The notes: generated by a model from the sequence alone, not told the origin. A DNA stretch of 46,866 nucleotides from Woeseiaceae bacterium (GCA_013001045.1 JABDNG010000063.1:1-46866), one strand, 5' to 3'; numbered from the stretch's first letter, positions 26,767 through 35,707 are shown. Made by a program: numbers and translations.

Positions 26767-28296
26767 CTACTGGCGACCTGGAAACGAGAACTGCGCTTTT
26801 TCGCGAACACCGCCGGATGGCCAGCGCTGAGTAATCGTCTTGCGACGTGTATAAAAACGGACACTATCGGGACCGTAAGCGGACAAATCACCGAACATCG
26901 AGCGTTTCCAGCCGCCGAAGCTGTGATAAGCGACCGGCACCGGCAAGGGCACGTTGATCCCGACCATACCCACCTTGATATTGTCGGCGAAATAACGAGC
27001 CGCCTCGCCATCGCGAGTAAAGATACAGGTGCCGTTGCCGTATTCATGGTCATCGATCAATTGCATGGCCTGTTCTTCGGACTCGGCGCGCACGACGCAC
27101 AAGACCGGCCCGAAAATTTCTTCCTGGTAAATACGCATATTCGCCGTTACGCGGTCGAACAGGCAGGGGCCGAGGAAAAAGCCGCCCTCATGGCCCGGTA
27201 TCGTGAGGCTTCGACCGTCTGCGACAAGGTCGGCGCCTTCCTCAATGCCCAGGTCGACATAGCTACGCACTTTCTCGCAGTGTGCTTTCGTGACCAATGG
27301 ACCCATGTGGTTGGCGTTGTCAGTTCCCGCCCCGACCTTGAGATTCGCAATTTCGCCCTGCAATTTGCCAACCACCGTGTCGGCGGTCTCATCGCCGACG
27401 CAGACGGCCACCGAAATCGCCATGCAGCGTTCTCCGCAGGAGCCGAATGCGGCACCCATCAGGGCGCTGACGGCATTGTCCACATCCGCATCCGGCATGA
27501 CGATCGCGTGATTCTTCGCGCCGCCCAGGGCCTGTACACGCTTGCCGTTCTTCGTGCCGGTGCTGTAGATGTACTCGGCGATCGGTGTCGATCCGACAAA
27601 GCTGATCGCCTGGACGCGAGCATCATTGAGCAGGGTGTCCACCGCCTCCTTGTCACCATTAACAAGGTTGAACACGCCGTCGGGCAAGCCGGCTTCCTTC
27701 AAGAGGCGCGCGACGATCATGGGTGCGCTCGGGTCTTTTTCAGACGGCTTCAATACAAACGTGTTGCCGCAGGCGATCGCCATCGGGTACATCCACATCG
27801 GCACCATCGCCGGAAAATTGAACGGCGTGATGCCGGCGACGACACCGAGCGGTTGATGGTCGGACCAGCTGTCGATGCCGGGCCCGACGTTTCGCGAGTA
27901 CTCGCCTTTCAGTAGCTCCGGGATGCCGCAAGCATAGTCGACTACTTCGACGCCGCGGCCGAACTCGCCCATTGCATCGTCCAGTACCTTGCCGTGCTCA
28001 TCGGTTATGGCGGCAGCGATCTCGTCGGCGTGTTCTTCGAGCAATTGCTTGAAGCGAAACATGATGCGTGCGCGCCTGGCCGGCGGCGTGTTGCGCCATG
28101 CAGGAAATGCGGTTTCGGCCGCGGCGATTGCGCTCTCGACCGTCTGTTGTGAGGCCATGGCTACGTGCCGCGTCACCTGGCCGGTCGCCGGATTCGTGAT
28201 CGGTTCCGGTCGGTTGTCGTCCGCGACATCCTGGCCATTGATAAAGTGGCCGACGACGTTCGCAACGTCGATCTTGCTGGCGGGTCTGGCGTTCAT
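26767..28296 (-). CDS. mmsA: CoA-acylating methylmalonate/malonate-semialdehyde dehydrogenase
   Basis: NAD- and CoA-dependent aldehyde dehydrogenase, 509 residues, turning methylmalonate semialdehyde to propionyl-CoA or malonate semialdehyde to acetyl-CoA with loss of CO2. The nucleophile is C291 in G-S-C-G-E-R-C-M-A-I-S; the G-E-R-C-M-A form is diagnostic of MmsA/IolA. T-P-F-N-F-P-A-M-V-P-M-W-M-Y and the F-F-L-G-P-C-L-F-D segment are also typical. GGAG lies 6 bases before the start. It follows the omega-aminotransferase by 24 bases, so malonate semialdehyde from beta-alanine is a likely substrate, with valine degradation as the alternative. Confidence 0.95.
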   Translation of the reverse strand: MNARPASKIDVANVVGHFINGQDVADDNRPEPITNPATGQVTRHVAMASQQTVESAIAAAETAFPAWRNTPPARRARIMFRFKQLLEEHADEIAAAITDEHGKVLDDAMGEFGRGVEVVDYACGIPELLKGEYSRNVGPGIDSWSDHQPLGVVAGITPFNFPAMVPMWMYPMAIACGNTFVLKPSEKDPSAPMIVARLLKEAGLPDGVFNLVNGDKEAVDTLLNDARVQAISFVGSTPIAEYIYSTGTKNGKRVQALGGAKNHAIVMPDADVDNAVSALMGAAFGSCGERCMAISVAVCVGDETADTVVGKLQGEIANLKVGAGTDNANHMGPLVTKAHCEKVRSYVDLGIEEGADLVADGRSLTIPGHEGGFFLGPCLFDRVTANMRIYQEEIFGPVLCVVRAESEEQAMQLIDDHEYGNGTCIFTRDGEAARYFADNIKVGMVGINVPLPVPVAYHSFGGWKRSMFGDLSAYGPDSVRFYTRRKTITQRWPSGGVREKAQFSFPGRQ

Positions 28297-28320
28297 GGCG
28301 TCTCCGGGTCGTGTTTGCGC

Positions 28321-29643
28321 TTACTCAATCGTATCGAGGACGCGACGAATAGTCTCGAACGACTGTTGCATCTCATCCGGTTTGGAATTCAGGAATGGCG
28401 AGAACTGCAATATGTCCATGCCGTTGCGGATCACGAGATTTTCTTCCCAGAAGCATTTCTTGTGCGCCTCGCCGCCACGCGCGCCCGGCGCGCCGTCGCG
28501 AGGTGCCATCTCGATGGCGCCCATCAGGCCAAAGTTGCGCACATCAATAACGTGGTTGTGATCGGCGAATGAATGCAGCAGGTCTTCGAAGTGTTGCTCG
28601 AGTGAAGCGGCTTGTTCGAATGTGCCTTCCTCATCGTAGACGTCCATCGTGGCGAGCCCTGCAGCAGCGGCGACCGGGTGCCCCGAGTAAGTGTAACCGT
28701 GAAACAATTCGATCATATGCTCCGGCCCCTGCATGAACGCGTCGTAGATCACATCGCGAACGAGCACGGCGCCCATCGGGATAACCCCGTTGGTAAGACC
28801 CTTCGCCGTCGTAATGATATCGGGGCTTACGCCGAAGCGTTGCGCGCCGAAGGGTCGGGCGAGTCGTCCGAACGCGGCGATGACCTCGTCAAATATCAAT
28901 AGGATGCCGTGTTTGTCGCAGATTTCGCGCAGTCGCTCCAGGTAGCCGACGGGTGGCGGCAGGACGCCCGTCGACCCGGCAACCGGCTCGACGATCACGG
29001 CCGCAATGTTGCTGCCATCGTGCAAAGCGCAAAGTCGTTCGAGGTCGTCGGCGAGGTGCGTGCCCCACTCGGGTTGTCCTCGAGTGAACGCGTTGTGTTC
29101 GAGGTCGAGCGTGTGCCGGATGTGATCAACGCCAGGAATCAGGTTGGGGCTGAATACTTTTCGATTAGGCACCATGCCACCGACCGACATGCCCCCGAAG
29201 TTGACGCCATGGTAACCGCGTTCGCGGCCGATAAGTCGCGTACGGTTTCCTTCACCCCTGGCGCGGTGATAGCCAAGCGCGATCTTTAAGGCCGTATCGA
29301 CCGATTCGGAACCTGAATTGGTAAAGAAGCATTGCGTGAATCCTTCCGGTGCCATGCGCGTCACGCGGTCAGCCAACGCGACGGCTTTGTCATTGGTGAC
29401 CTGGAATGTCATGCAATAGTCCAGCGTGGCGACTTGCTGTTGCACGGCCTCGACGATCTTCGGATGACAATGGCCCAAGCCGCTCGTCCAGAGTCCGGAA
29501 AAGGTGTCGTACAATTTCGAGCCGTCGCTGGCCGTGTAATAGTGGCCGGATGCGCCGTTTATCACTCTCGGCTTCTTCTTGAAATCACGATTGGCCGTAA
29601 AAGGCATCCAATACGCGTCGATGTCGGGCATTGCGGCGCTCAT
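28321..29643 (-). CDS. Class III omega-aminotransferase (beta-alanine:pyruvate type)
   Basis: PLP enzyme of 440 residues from ATG 29643, which has GGAG 8 bases upstream; starts further up lack a ribosome site. P-F-T-A-N-R and N-G-A-S-G-H-Y-Y at the N-terminus, T-N-S-G-S-E-S-V-D, F-D252-E-V-I (PLP ring Asp) and T-T-A-K281-G-L-T-N-G (Schiff-base Lys) are as in omega-amino acid:pyruvate aminotransferases. It should convert beta-alanine (or another omega-amine) and pyruvate to malonate semialdehyde and alanine, feeding MmsA next in the operon. Divergent from the XRE-cupin regulator, with palindromes between them. Confidence 0.93.
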   Translation of the reverse strand: MSAAMPDIDAYWMPFTANRDFKKKPRVINGASGHYYTASDGSKLYDTFSGLWTSGLGHCHPKIVEAVQQQVATLDYCMTFQVTNDKAVALADRVTRMAPEGFTQCFFTNSGSESVDTALKIALGYHRARGEGNRTRLIGRERGYHGVNFGGMSVGGMVPNRKVFSPNLIPGVDHIRHTLDLEHNAFTRGQPEWGTHLADDLERLCALHDGSNIAAVIVEPVAGSTGVLPPPVGYLERLREICDKHGILLIFDEVIAAFGRLARPFGAQRFGVSPDIITTAKGLTNGVIPMGAVLVRDVIYDAFMQGPEHMIELFHGYTYSGHPVAAAAGLATMDVYDEEGTFEQAASLEQHFEDLLHSFADHNHVIDVRNFGLMGAIEMAPRDGAPGARGGEAHKKCFWEENLVIRNGMDILQFSPFLNSKPDEMQQSFETIRRVLDTIE

Positions 29644-29698
29644 TCCTCGTACTCCGGTGGCGTCTATGGCAGGAGCCATGAGTGTACGCCCGCATAGC

Positions 29699-29711
29699 AT
29701 TGTTAAACAAT
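29699..29711. promoter_or_regulatory. Palindrome upstream of the aminotransferase operon
   Basis: ATTGTT-A-AACAAT, perfect 6-base arms, 56 bases before the aminotransferase start. It shares a TGTT...AACA core with the element near the regulator's own start, so both may bind the XRE-cupin protein. Confidence 0.45.
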
Positions 29712-29742
29712 TGGTTATGTTGGTATTTGTAACTCATTGAAT

Positions 29743-29783
29743 TTGAAAGGCACGGGGTGCAAAATGTTTATTAATAGTAAACA
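29743..29783 (+). promoter_or_regulatory. Promoter and overlapping palindrome of the XRE-cupin gene
   Basis: TTGAAA (29743-29748) and TTTATT (29767-29772), 18 bases apart, make a weak sigma-70-like promoter. An inverted repeat TGTTTA (29765-29770) N7 TAAACA (29778-29783) overlaps its -10, a position expected for autorepression. Confidence 0.42.
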
Positions 29784-29801
29784 GTTAAAACGGAGTCACC
29801 C

Positions 29802-30350
29802 ATGGACCAGCAAATCGGACGGCGCCTGCGGGAAGTGCGCGAACGTCTGTCGTTATCGCAACGCCAGCTGGCGCGCCAGTCTGGCGTCGCCAACGCAACC
29901 ATTTCACAGATTGAAGCAAGCAAGCTCAATCCAACGGTCAGTATGTTGAAGCGCATACTCGACGGCATACCCATCAGTCTCGGCGAGTTCTTCGGCGACG
30001 AGTACGAGCAACGCGACAAAGTCTTTTTTCGTGCTGCCGACCTGACCGAAATAGCTGATGGCGGCGTTTCGTTCCGGCAGGTTGGTGCGAGCCTTGCTAA
30101 TCGCGCGATTCAACTCATCCAGGAGTGTTACCAGCCCGGATCCGGAACGGGCAAGCACGCCATTACGCATGAAGGCGAGGAGTGCGGCATTATCCTGAAC
30201 GGCCGGCTGGAAGTAACTGTCGGCGAGAAGACGGCCGTCCTGAAGAAAGGCGACGCCTACTATTTTAAAAGCAACCAGCCACACCAGTTTCGCAACCAGT
30301 GGAACGAGCCCTGCGAGCTGATTACCGCCTGTACGCCACCGACGTTCTGA
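29802..30350 (+). CDS. XRE-family regulator with C-terminal cupin
   Basis: Transcription factor of 182 residues. The helix-turn-helix covers about residues 6-61 (L-S-L-S-Q-R-Q-L-A-R-Q-S-G-V-A-N-A-T-I-S-Q-I-E), and a cupin domain (about 105-178) carries H-E-G-E-E-C-G and H-Q-F-R-N. This is the PuuR-like architecture in which a small molecule bound in the cupin controls DNA binding. GGAG is 6 bases before the ATG. It is divergent from the aminotransferase/mmsA operon, its probable target; polyamine, beta-alanine or a related amine would be a sensible effector. Confidence 0.92.
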   Translation: MDQQIGRRLREVRERLSLSQRQLARQSGVANATISQIEASKLNPTVSMLKRILDGIPISLGEFFGDEYEQRDKVFFRAADLTEIADGGVSFRQVGASLANRAIQLIQECYQPGSGTGKHAITHEGEECGIILNGRLEVTVGEKTAVLKKGDAYYFKSNQPHQFRNQWNEPCELITACTPPTF

Positions 30351-30435
30351 AGATTAGGTATTTATACGCTGGCAAACCGGCGTCCATTAGTGGCACAGTG
30401 TCAGCCTCGAAGTTACCCAACGCAGCAGGAAGAGA

Positions 30436-31428
30436 ATGAGCCAGTTCGGCACAGAATTTTGCGATCATATTTCGATCGTACGTTACCTCGACGGTGCGTG
30501 GCAGGCGCCGTCACTCCAGCCACTAGCGCCCTTGTCGATGCATCCGGCAGCGCACGTATTTCACTATGCCAGCAGCTGTTTCGAGGGCTTCAAAGCCTAT
30601 CGATGGACGGATGGCAGGGCGCGCGTATTCAGGCTGCATGACCATGTCGCGCGAATGCAGAAGAGCGCGGCGTCATTACGCCTGCCGATACCCGATGCGG
30701 CCATGCTGGCGACTATGGTGACGGACCTGGTTGCGCATCAGGTGAAAGACATACCGGAACCGCCAAGCTCTCTTTACCTGCGACCTACGCTGATCGGCAC
30801 GCTGGAAAATATCGGCGCTGCGGCAGCACCATCGACAGAGGCGACGTTGTTCGTACTGGCTTCGCCGGTCGGTGATTACTTCGCGGGTGGCGCGGCGACG
30901 TTGAAATTGCTGGTCGAAGACAAGCGAGCAAGGACAACGGAGCAACTCGGGAGCACAAAAACGGGCGGCAACTATGCGGCGGCGCTCGGTCCAACGCTCG
31001 AGGCCAAGGAGAAGTACGGCGTGGATCAGGTGCTGTTTTGTCCGAACGGCGATGTCCAGGAAACGGGAGCAGCGAATTTCCTCCTGATCAGCGATGACGA
31101 GATCATCACGAAGCCGCTCGATACCTCTTTCCTGCATGGCATGACGCGCGATTCGATCCTCAAACTGGGTGCCGACCTCGGCTATACCGTCAGCGAGAAG
31201 AATTTTACCGTTGCCCAACTGCTGGAGTGGGTGACGACGTATGAGGCAACCTTATCCGGGACCGCTGCGTGCCTGTCGCCTGTTGGAACGCTCGTGTACG
31301 AGGGCAAGGAAATAACGGTGCGCGATGGCAAACCGGGTGCGAATACCGCGAAGCTGCAGAAGGCGCTGCAGGATATTGAGTACGGGCTCGTGCACGATAC
31401 GCATGGATGGTTGACGGAAGTCGGGTAG
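30436..31428 (+). CDS. ilvE: Branched-chain amino acid aminotransferase
   Basis: Class IV PLP aminotransferase, 330 residues, interconverting branched-chain amino acids and 2-oxo acids. PLP Lys is K175 in G-S-T-K-T-G-G-N-Y; the phosphate and cofactor region has V-Q-E209-T-G-A-A-N-F. F-H-Y-A-S-S-C-F-E-G-F-K-A-Y and the Y-L-R-P-T segment place it with the larger, eukaryote-like BCAT group. AGGAAGAGA lies directly before the ATG. It stands 85 bases after the XRE-cupin gene and converges with hemN (14-base gap). Confidence 0.9.
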   Translation: MSQFGTEFCDHISIVRYLDGAWQAPSLQPLAPLSMHPAAHVFHYASSCFEGFKAYRWTDGRARVFRLHDHVARMQKSAASLRLPIPDAAMLATMVTDLVAHQVKDIPEPPSSLYLRPTLIGTLENIGAAAAPSTEATLFVLASPVGDYFAGGAATLKLLVEDKRARTTEQLGSTKTGGNYAAALGPTLEAKEKYGVDQVLFCPNGDVQETGAANFLLISDDEIITKPLDTSFLHGMTRDSILKLGADLGYTVSEKNFTVAQLLEWVTTYEATLSGTAACLSPVGTLVYEGKEITVRDGKPGANTAKLQKALQDIEYGLVHDTHGWLTEVG

Positions 31429-31442
31429 CCGGCGGGCCCTAG

Positions 31443-32855
31443 TCAGATAGCCTTCGAGAAACGGTTGTCGTTTTCAGACTGATCGATATAACGGTCGAAG
31501 ACCATCGCGATGCTTCTGAGCAACAATCGGCCTTTTTGCGTAATGGCGATGCCCGCTTCATTGAGCTCGATAAGATCGTCGTCGGCGAGCGGCGCCAGTC
31601 GCTTTATCTCGGTTGCGAAGTAGCGACGAAAGTCGATGTCGTGCTTGGCCCCGAATTCGTCAAATGACAGGCTGTCGTAACACATCAAGGCCTGGATGAC
31701 GTCTGCACGCAAAAGGTCGTCATCGTCGACCTCGATGCCTTTGCGTATCGGCAGCTCGTCATTTTCGATCAGAGCCTCGTATTCCATGGTCGTAATCGCG
31801 TTTTGTGCGAACAGGTTGCCAATGTTGCCGATTCCACTGACGCCCAGGGAGACCAGGTCGCATTGCCGGTGAGTCGAGTAGCCCTGGAAGTTGCGTTGTA
31901 GCGTGCCGTTGCGACGTGCCGCGACGAGCTCGTCGCCGGGCAAGGCAAAATGGTCCATGCCGATATAGATATAACCAGCGGTGCAAAGCTTGTCGATCGT
32001 GTTGCGCAGCAGCTCCAGCTTGGTCTCGGGCGCCGGAATGTCCGCGTCGTTGATCATGCGCTGGCCCTTGAAGCGCTGCGGCAAATGCGCGTAGTTATAG
32101 ACTGCGAGCCTGTCCGGTTTCATGTCGATGACGACATCAAGCGTCGTGCTGAAACTCGCGACAGTTTGATGCGGCAGCCCGTAGATGAGATCGAACGAGA
32201 TCGATCCGAAGCCCGACTCAACCGCGCTTTGCACGAGATCACGAACTTCGTCGGGCGTCTGGGCACGATTGACCGCTTCCTGTACGTCGGAATCGAAGTC
32301 CTGGATGCCAAGGCTCAGCCGGTTGAAGCCAAGTTCTGCGAGATGCCGAATTCGGTCGGCATCGACGGTCCTGGGGTCCACCTCGATCGAAAATTCGCGA
32401 TTCTCGCTGTTATCGAAATTAAAAGCGGCACGCAAGTGAGCCATCAGGTCGCTCAGCTGGTCGCAGTCGAGGTACGTCGGCGTGCCACCGCCAAAATGCA
32501 ATTGCTCTATCTTGCGTTTCCGATCGAAAAGCGCCGCCTGCATGTCGATCTCACGGTAGAGCATTTCGAGGTATCGATCGACACGCGCCTGGTTGTGCGT
32601 GACGATCTTGTTGCATCCGCAGTAATAACAGAGCGAATGACAAAACGGGATGTGAACATAGAGCGACAACGGTACGCCGCTCTCATTGCTTGCGATGGCG
32701 TGCCGTCTGTAGTCGTCGGCGGTCACGCGCTCACTGAACTGCAGCGCAGTGGGGTACGAGGTGTAACGCGGCCCACGGCCGCCGTAGCGAACGATCAGGT
32801 CAGTATCGAAGCAGACACCGGTCAGGCCTGACGAAAGGTCTTTGTCGCTAATCAT
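31443..32855 (-). CDS. hemN: Oxygen-independent coproporphyrinogen III oxidase
   Basis: Radical-SAM enzyme of haem synthesis, 470 residues (E. coli HemN 457), decarboxylating coproporphyrinogen III to protoporphyrinogen IX without oxygen. The 4Fe-4S site is C72-x3-C76-x2-C79 followed by G-C81, the extended CxxxCxxCxC form of true HemN, with G-G-G-T-P-T next. N-terminal R-G-P-R-Y-T-S-Y-P-T is also diagnostic and separates it from HemW. No clear FNR box is visible in the 64 bases upstream. It follows haem A synthase on the same strand, so the pair may be a haem-related operon. Confidence 0.95.
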   Translation of the reverse strand: MISDKDLSSGLTGVCFDTDLIVRYGGRGPRYTSYPTALQFSERVTADDYRRHAIASNESGVPLSLYVHIPFCHSLCYYCGCNKIVTHNQARVDRYLEMLYREIDMQAALFDRKRKIEQLHFGGGTPTYLDCDQLSDLMAHLRAAFNFDNSENREFSIEVDPRTVDADRIRHLAELGFNRLSLGIQDFDSDVQEAVNRAQTPDEVRDLVQSAVESGFGSISFDLIYGLPHQTVASFSTTLDVVIDMKPDRLAVYNYAHLPQRFKGQRMINDADIPAPETKLELLRNTIDKLCTAGYIYIGMDHFALPGDELVAARRNGTLQRNFQGYSTHRQCDLVSLGVSGIGNIGNLFAQNAITTMEYEALIENDELPIRKGIEVDDDDLLRADVIQALMCYDSLSFDEFGAKHDIDFRRYFATEIKRLAPLADDDLIELNEAGIAITQKGRLLLRSIAMVFDRYIDQSENDNRFSKAI

Positions 32856-32919
32856 GGTTACAAATCGTCCTCGATTTCAGTGCGCGCCGACATGGGTAAT
32901 TGCCGAAATTCGATTGCGG

Positions 32920-33954
32920 TCAGGCACGCCGCAATGCGTGCACCAGGTATAGCGCCACCGTGAACAACAGCATGGCGACCGCCTGGTGTGTCGCCCCCAG
33001 GATGACGGGTACGGCCAGCAGCAGCGTAGCGATACCGAGGGCGACCTGCAATACGGCGGTATGCAACAGGGCATTAACAGCTGGCCGGGCACGTCTCGGC
33101 AAATCGGCTTTACGTGCCTGGAACCAGTAGAGGACGATCACCGTAAACGTCGTGATAGCGAGCCAGCGGTGATCGAACTGCACCGTCGTCAGATTATCGA
33201 AGAAATTTCGCCATACGGGCTCGAGTGCCATCAGCCCCGGCGGCAACCAGTAATCGCCCATCATGGGGAAGGTATTGTAGATCTTGCCGGCCTTGAGTCC
33301 GGCAACAAAACCGCCGGAGATGATGGTCACAGTTGTCAGTGCTGCGACGCCGAGCGTTCTGCCGTACCAGGGATGCCGGGAGGCCGTTTCGGGGGCCGGA
33401 AACAACAAGGACATTGCCACCCAGAACATGTAAGCATAGATCAGAAATGCCGCAACCAGGTGTGCGGTCAGGCGGTACTGGCTGACCTGCGGAACGTCAA
33501 TCAGGCCGCTCTTGACCATATACCAGCCGAGCAGCCCTTGCAGGCCGCCCAGAATGAACATCAGCAAATACTTGGGCCATTCGTGTTTCCGAATGTAGCC
33601 CTTGATGAAAAAGACAACGAAGGGGACCAGGAAGACGACGCCGATGGTACGCCCCAACAAGCGATGCAGGTATTCCAGCCAGAAGATACCCTTGAACGCC
33701 TCGACGCCCATGTGTGCGTTCTTTTTTTGAAACTCGGGCGATTGCTGGTACAAGTCAAATACGCGTTGCCACTCCGCGTCGCTCAGAGGCGGCAAAATAC
33801 CCATCAGCGGCCGCCAGTCGACCATCGATAAGCCGGACCCTGTCAGTCGCGTGAAGCCGCCCAGAACGACCATCGCAAACACGAGCCCGCAACACAGTAG
33901 TAGCCAGATCGCGACCGCACGATCGTGCGCTTGTTTTTCCACGTCATCATCCAT
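32920..33954 (-). CDS. ctaA: Haem A synthase (COX15/CtaA)
   Basis: Membrane monooxygenase, 344 residues with eight predicted helices, oxidising the C8 methyl of haem O to give haem A for aa3-type cytochrome oxidase. The haem-ligand His residues are visible in L-E-Y-L-H-R-L-L-G-R, L-T-A-H-L-V-A-A-F, F-D-H-R-W-L-A and G-A-T-H-Q-A-V-A-M. G-G-F-T-R-L-T-G-S-G-L-S near the N-terminus is a family signature of the COX15 branch found in Proteobacteria and mitochondria. No good Shine-Dalgarno is seen before ATG 33954. It implies an aerobic respiratory chain. Confidence 0.93.
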   Translation of the reverse strand: MDDDVEKQAHDRAVAIWLLLCCGLVFAMVVLGGFTRLTGSGLSMVDWRPLMGILPPLSDAEWQRVFDLYQQSPEFQKKNAHMGVEAFKGIFWLEYLHRLLGRTIGVVFLVPFVVFFIKGYIRKHEWPKYLLMFILGGLQGLLGWYMVKSGLIDVPQVSQYRLTAHLVAAFLIYAYMFWVAMSLLFPAPETASRHPWYGRTLGVAALTTVTIISGGFVAGLKAGKIYNTFPMMGDYWLPPGLMALEPVWRNFFDNLTTVQFDHRWLAITTFTVIVLYWFQARKADLPRRARPAVNALLHTAVLQVALGIATLLLAVPVILGATHQAVAMLLFTVALYLVHALRRA

Positions 33955-34204
33955 CTAAAGGAGTGCCTGCCGGTTGCGGCACCTGGCCAGCGATATTAGC
34001 AGTCCGAGCAGCAGCATGGCAGCTAGCCGGTTGCAGGCGACCGCGCGACGGTGAATCGGCCGGTCAAAACATACATCCGACTTGCGCCATAATCGTTGCT
34101 GACAGAGGGCCGCAAACTACAGGTCTGCGCAGGTTGCCGTCAATGCGCAGATGTCCGTCTTTGCCTGTATCAAGACGGGTGGAGTTACGTGCTAATCTGC
34201 CACC
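33955..34204. other. Divergent intergenic region, no gene seen
   Basis: 250 bases between haem A synthase and the alpha-hydroxy-acid oxidase. It should hold promoters for both. I see a short TGCCG/CGGCA stem near 33970 but no convincing promoter, RNA gene or small protein. Confidence 0.4.
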
Positions 34205-35353
34205 GTGGGTATTGACGACTGCAATAACATCATGGATTTCCGGCGAATTGCCCGTCGTCGGCTTCCAGCTCCGGTATTTCACTACCTGGACGGCGGCGCC
34301 GATGATGAATGGACACTCGGTCGGAACACGAATGCTTTTGACGATTATGAGTTGCTGCCGTCGCAACTGTCTGACGTCAGCAGCATAGACCTGAAGTCGA
34401 CACTGTTCGGTCAGGCGGTGGACTGGCCCGTCATGATTGCGCCGACCGGAGCATCAAAGTTGTTTCACGGTGTTGGCGAGCCTGCCGTGGTTCGCGCGGC
34501 CGACAAGTTCGGCATGATGTACAGCTTGTCGACACTCGGTACGACGACGATCGAGGATGCAGCGGATGCGGGCCAATGTCCAAAAATGTTCCAGGTTTAT
34601 GTCTTCAAGGATCGAGGTCTCACAAAAGACTTCATCGATCGCAGCAAGGCGAAAAACTACGCTGCGTTGTGCCTTACGGTTGATACGCCGCTGGCGGGCA
34701 ACAGGGAACGCGATATCGTTTACGGCATGTCGGCACCGCCCAGGTTCAAGTGGCGCAGCGCCATCAGCTATGCACAACACCCCGGCTGGCTCTATCGCGC
34801 CCTCGTACGCAAGGATCTCGATCTGGTCAATATTACGAGTAGCGACGCCGGTGCGAAGATCGATAGCGGCGTGGTCGAATACATCAACAGCCAGTTCGAT
34901 CGCTCGTTGACATGGAGGGATGTCGAGTGGCTGGCGGGCAAATGGGACGGGCCGCTGGTCATCAAGGGCGTACAAACCGTCGACGACTGCCGCAAAGCCG
35001 CGAACTCGGGAGCGACCGCCGTGATGCTATCGAATCATGGCGGTCGTCAGCTCGAATCAGCGCCGGCACCGGTTGACTGCATCGCCAAAGTTGCGGATGC
35101 CTTGCACGATCGCCTGGAAATCATCTGTGATGGCGGCATCCGGCGCGGCACGCATATTGTCAAGGCGCTCGCACTCGGTGCGAGTGCCTGCAGTATTGGT
35201 CGCGCCTACCTGTATCCGCTCGCGGCCGGCGGTCAGGCCGGAGTAGAACGCGGGCTCACGTTATTGCGCACTGAACTCGAGCGCACGATGGCGCTGCTTG
35301 GTTGCAATCGTGTCGACAAACTGGGCGAGCGTTATATTCAACGCCGGACATGA
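34205..35353 (+). CDS. FMN-dependent alpha-hydroxy-acid oxidase (L-lactate dehydrogenase family)
   Basis: TIM-barrel flavoenzyme of the LldD/glycolate oxidase family, 382 residues from GTG 34205 (ATG 34232 would leave the protein starting M-D-F-R-R). Motifs are F-H-Y-L-D-G-G-A-D-D-E near the N-terminus, M-I-A-P-T-G-A, Q-V-Y-V-F-K-D-R, V-I-K-G-V-Q, S-N-H-G-G-R-Q-L-E-S-A-P with the catalytic His and Arg, and D-G-G-I-R-R-G-T-H for FMN phosphate. It oxidises an L-2-hydroxy acid, probably lactate or mandelate, passing electrons to quinone or oxygen. Neither start has a clear ribosome site. Confidence 0.9.
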   Translation: MGIDDCNNIMDFRRIARRRLPAPVFHYLDGGADDEWTLGRNTNAFDDYELLPSQLSDVSSIDLKSTLFGQAVDWPVMIAPTGASKLFHGVGEPAVVRAADKFGMMYSLSTLGTTTIEDAADAGQCPKMFQVYVFKDRGLTKDFIDRSKAKNYAALCLTVDTPLAGNRERDIVYGMSAPPRFKWRSAISYAQHPGWLYRALVRKDLDLVNITSSDAGAKIDSGVVEYINSQFDRSLTWRDVEWLAGKWDGPLVIKGVQTVDDCRKAANSGATAVMLSNHGGRQLESAPAPVDCIAKVADALHDRLEIICDGGIRRGTHIVKALALGASACSIGRAYLYPLAAGGQAGVERGLTLLRTELERTMALLGCNRVDKLGERYIQRRT

Positions 35354-35381
35354 TCGGGTAGCGCAATATCGCGTGAAATAG

Positions 35382-35395
35382 CCCGCAATTGCGGG
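35382..35395. repeat. Perfect palindrome after the oxidase gene
   Basis: CCCGCAATTGCGGG can fold as a 5-bp GC stem with an AATT loop, 29 bases after the oxidase stop. The downstream sequence has only TTT, so it is at best a weak terminator; it may insulate the cold-shock gene. Confidence 0.4.
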
Positions 35396-35408
35396 TACCA
35401 TTTCTGAA

Positions 35409-35451
35409 GCCCCGACCACTATGGCGTGGCGTTCAGAACGTCCCTCGGGGC
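35409..35451 (+). promoter_or_regulatory. Structured leader of the cold-shock gene
   Basis: GCCCCGA (35409-35415) pairs with TCGGGGC (35445-35451), enclosing a smaller GTTC/GAAC stem. The structure sits 23 bases before the cold-shock start. Such leaders often govern translation of csp mRNAs with temperature; here that role is inferred. Confidence 0.4.
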
Positions 35452-35474
35452 GACGAGAAAGGTAAGAGGTAGTT

Positions 35475-35687
35475 ATGTCTGGCGAAAGAGTTACAGGAAC
35501 TGTCAAGTGGTTCAATGACGATAAGGGATTCGGTTTCATCGAGCGTGAGGGTGGGGCGGACGTCTTTGTTCATCACACCGCGATTCAGATGGAAGGATTC
35601 AAAACCCTCAAAGAGGGGCAAAAAGTCACAATGGAAGTGACGCAAGGACAAAAAGGGCCGCAGGCCGAAAACGTAATTGCTGACTAG
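35475..35687 (+). CDS. Cold-shock domain protein (CspA family)
   Basis: Single cold-shock domain of 70 residues that binds single-stranded nucleic acid. [13 protein letters not shown] (RNP1) and D-V-F-V-H-H (RNP2) are intact. AAGAGG precedes the ATG. It acts as an RNA chaperone, possibly cold-induced. It has structured RNA on both sides and no obvious operon partner. Confidence 0.95.
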   Translation: MSGERVTGTVKWFNDDKGFGFIEREGGADVFVHHTAIQMEGFKTLKEGQKVTMEVTQGQKGPQAENVIAD

Positions 35688-35707
35688 GTTGTTCTTGCAG
35701 TGAGCGC

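Noticed and set aside
26581-27915. Long open frame (444 codons) on the plus strand
   Set aside because: It is antisense to mmsA, has no family motif and odd His/Arg-rich composition typical of the reverse of a GC-rich gene.
31950-32831. Plus-strand frame of 293 codons
   Set aside because: Antisense to hemN, whose iron-sulfur motif and length are normal.
32986-33831. Plus-strand frame of 281 codons
   Set aside because: Antisense to haem A synthase, with Gln/His-rich composition and no hydrophobic or family pattern.
33963-34388. Possible small gene before the hydroxy-acid oxidase
   Set aside because: Mostly in the wrong frame over the oxidase gene, no ribosome site and no protein-like pattern.
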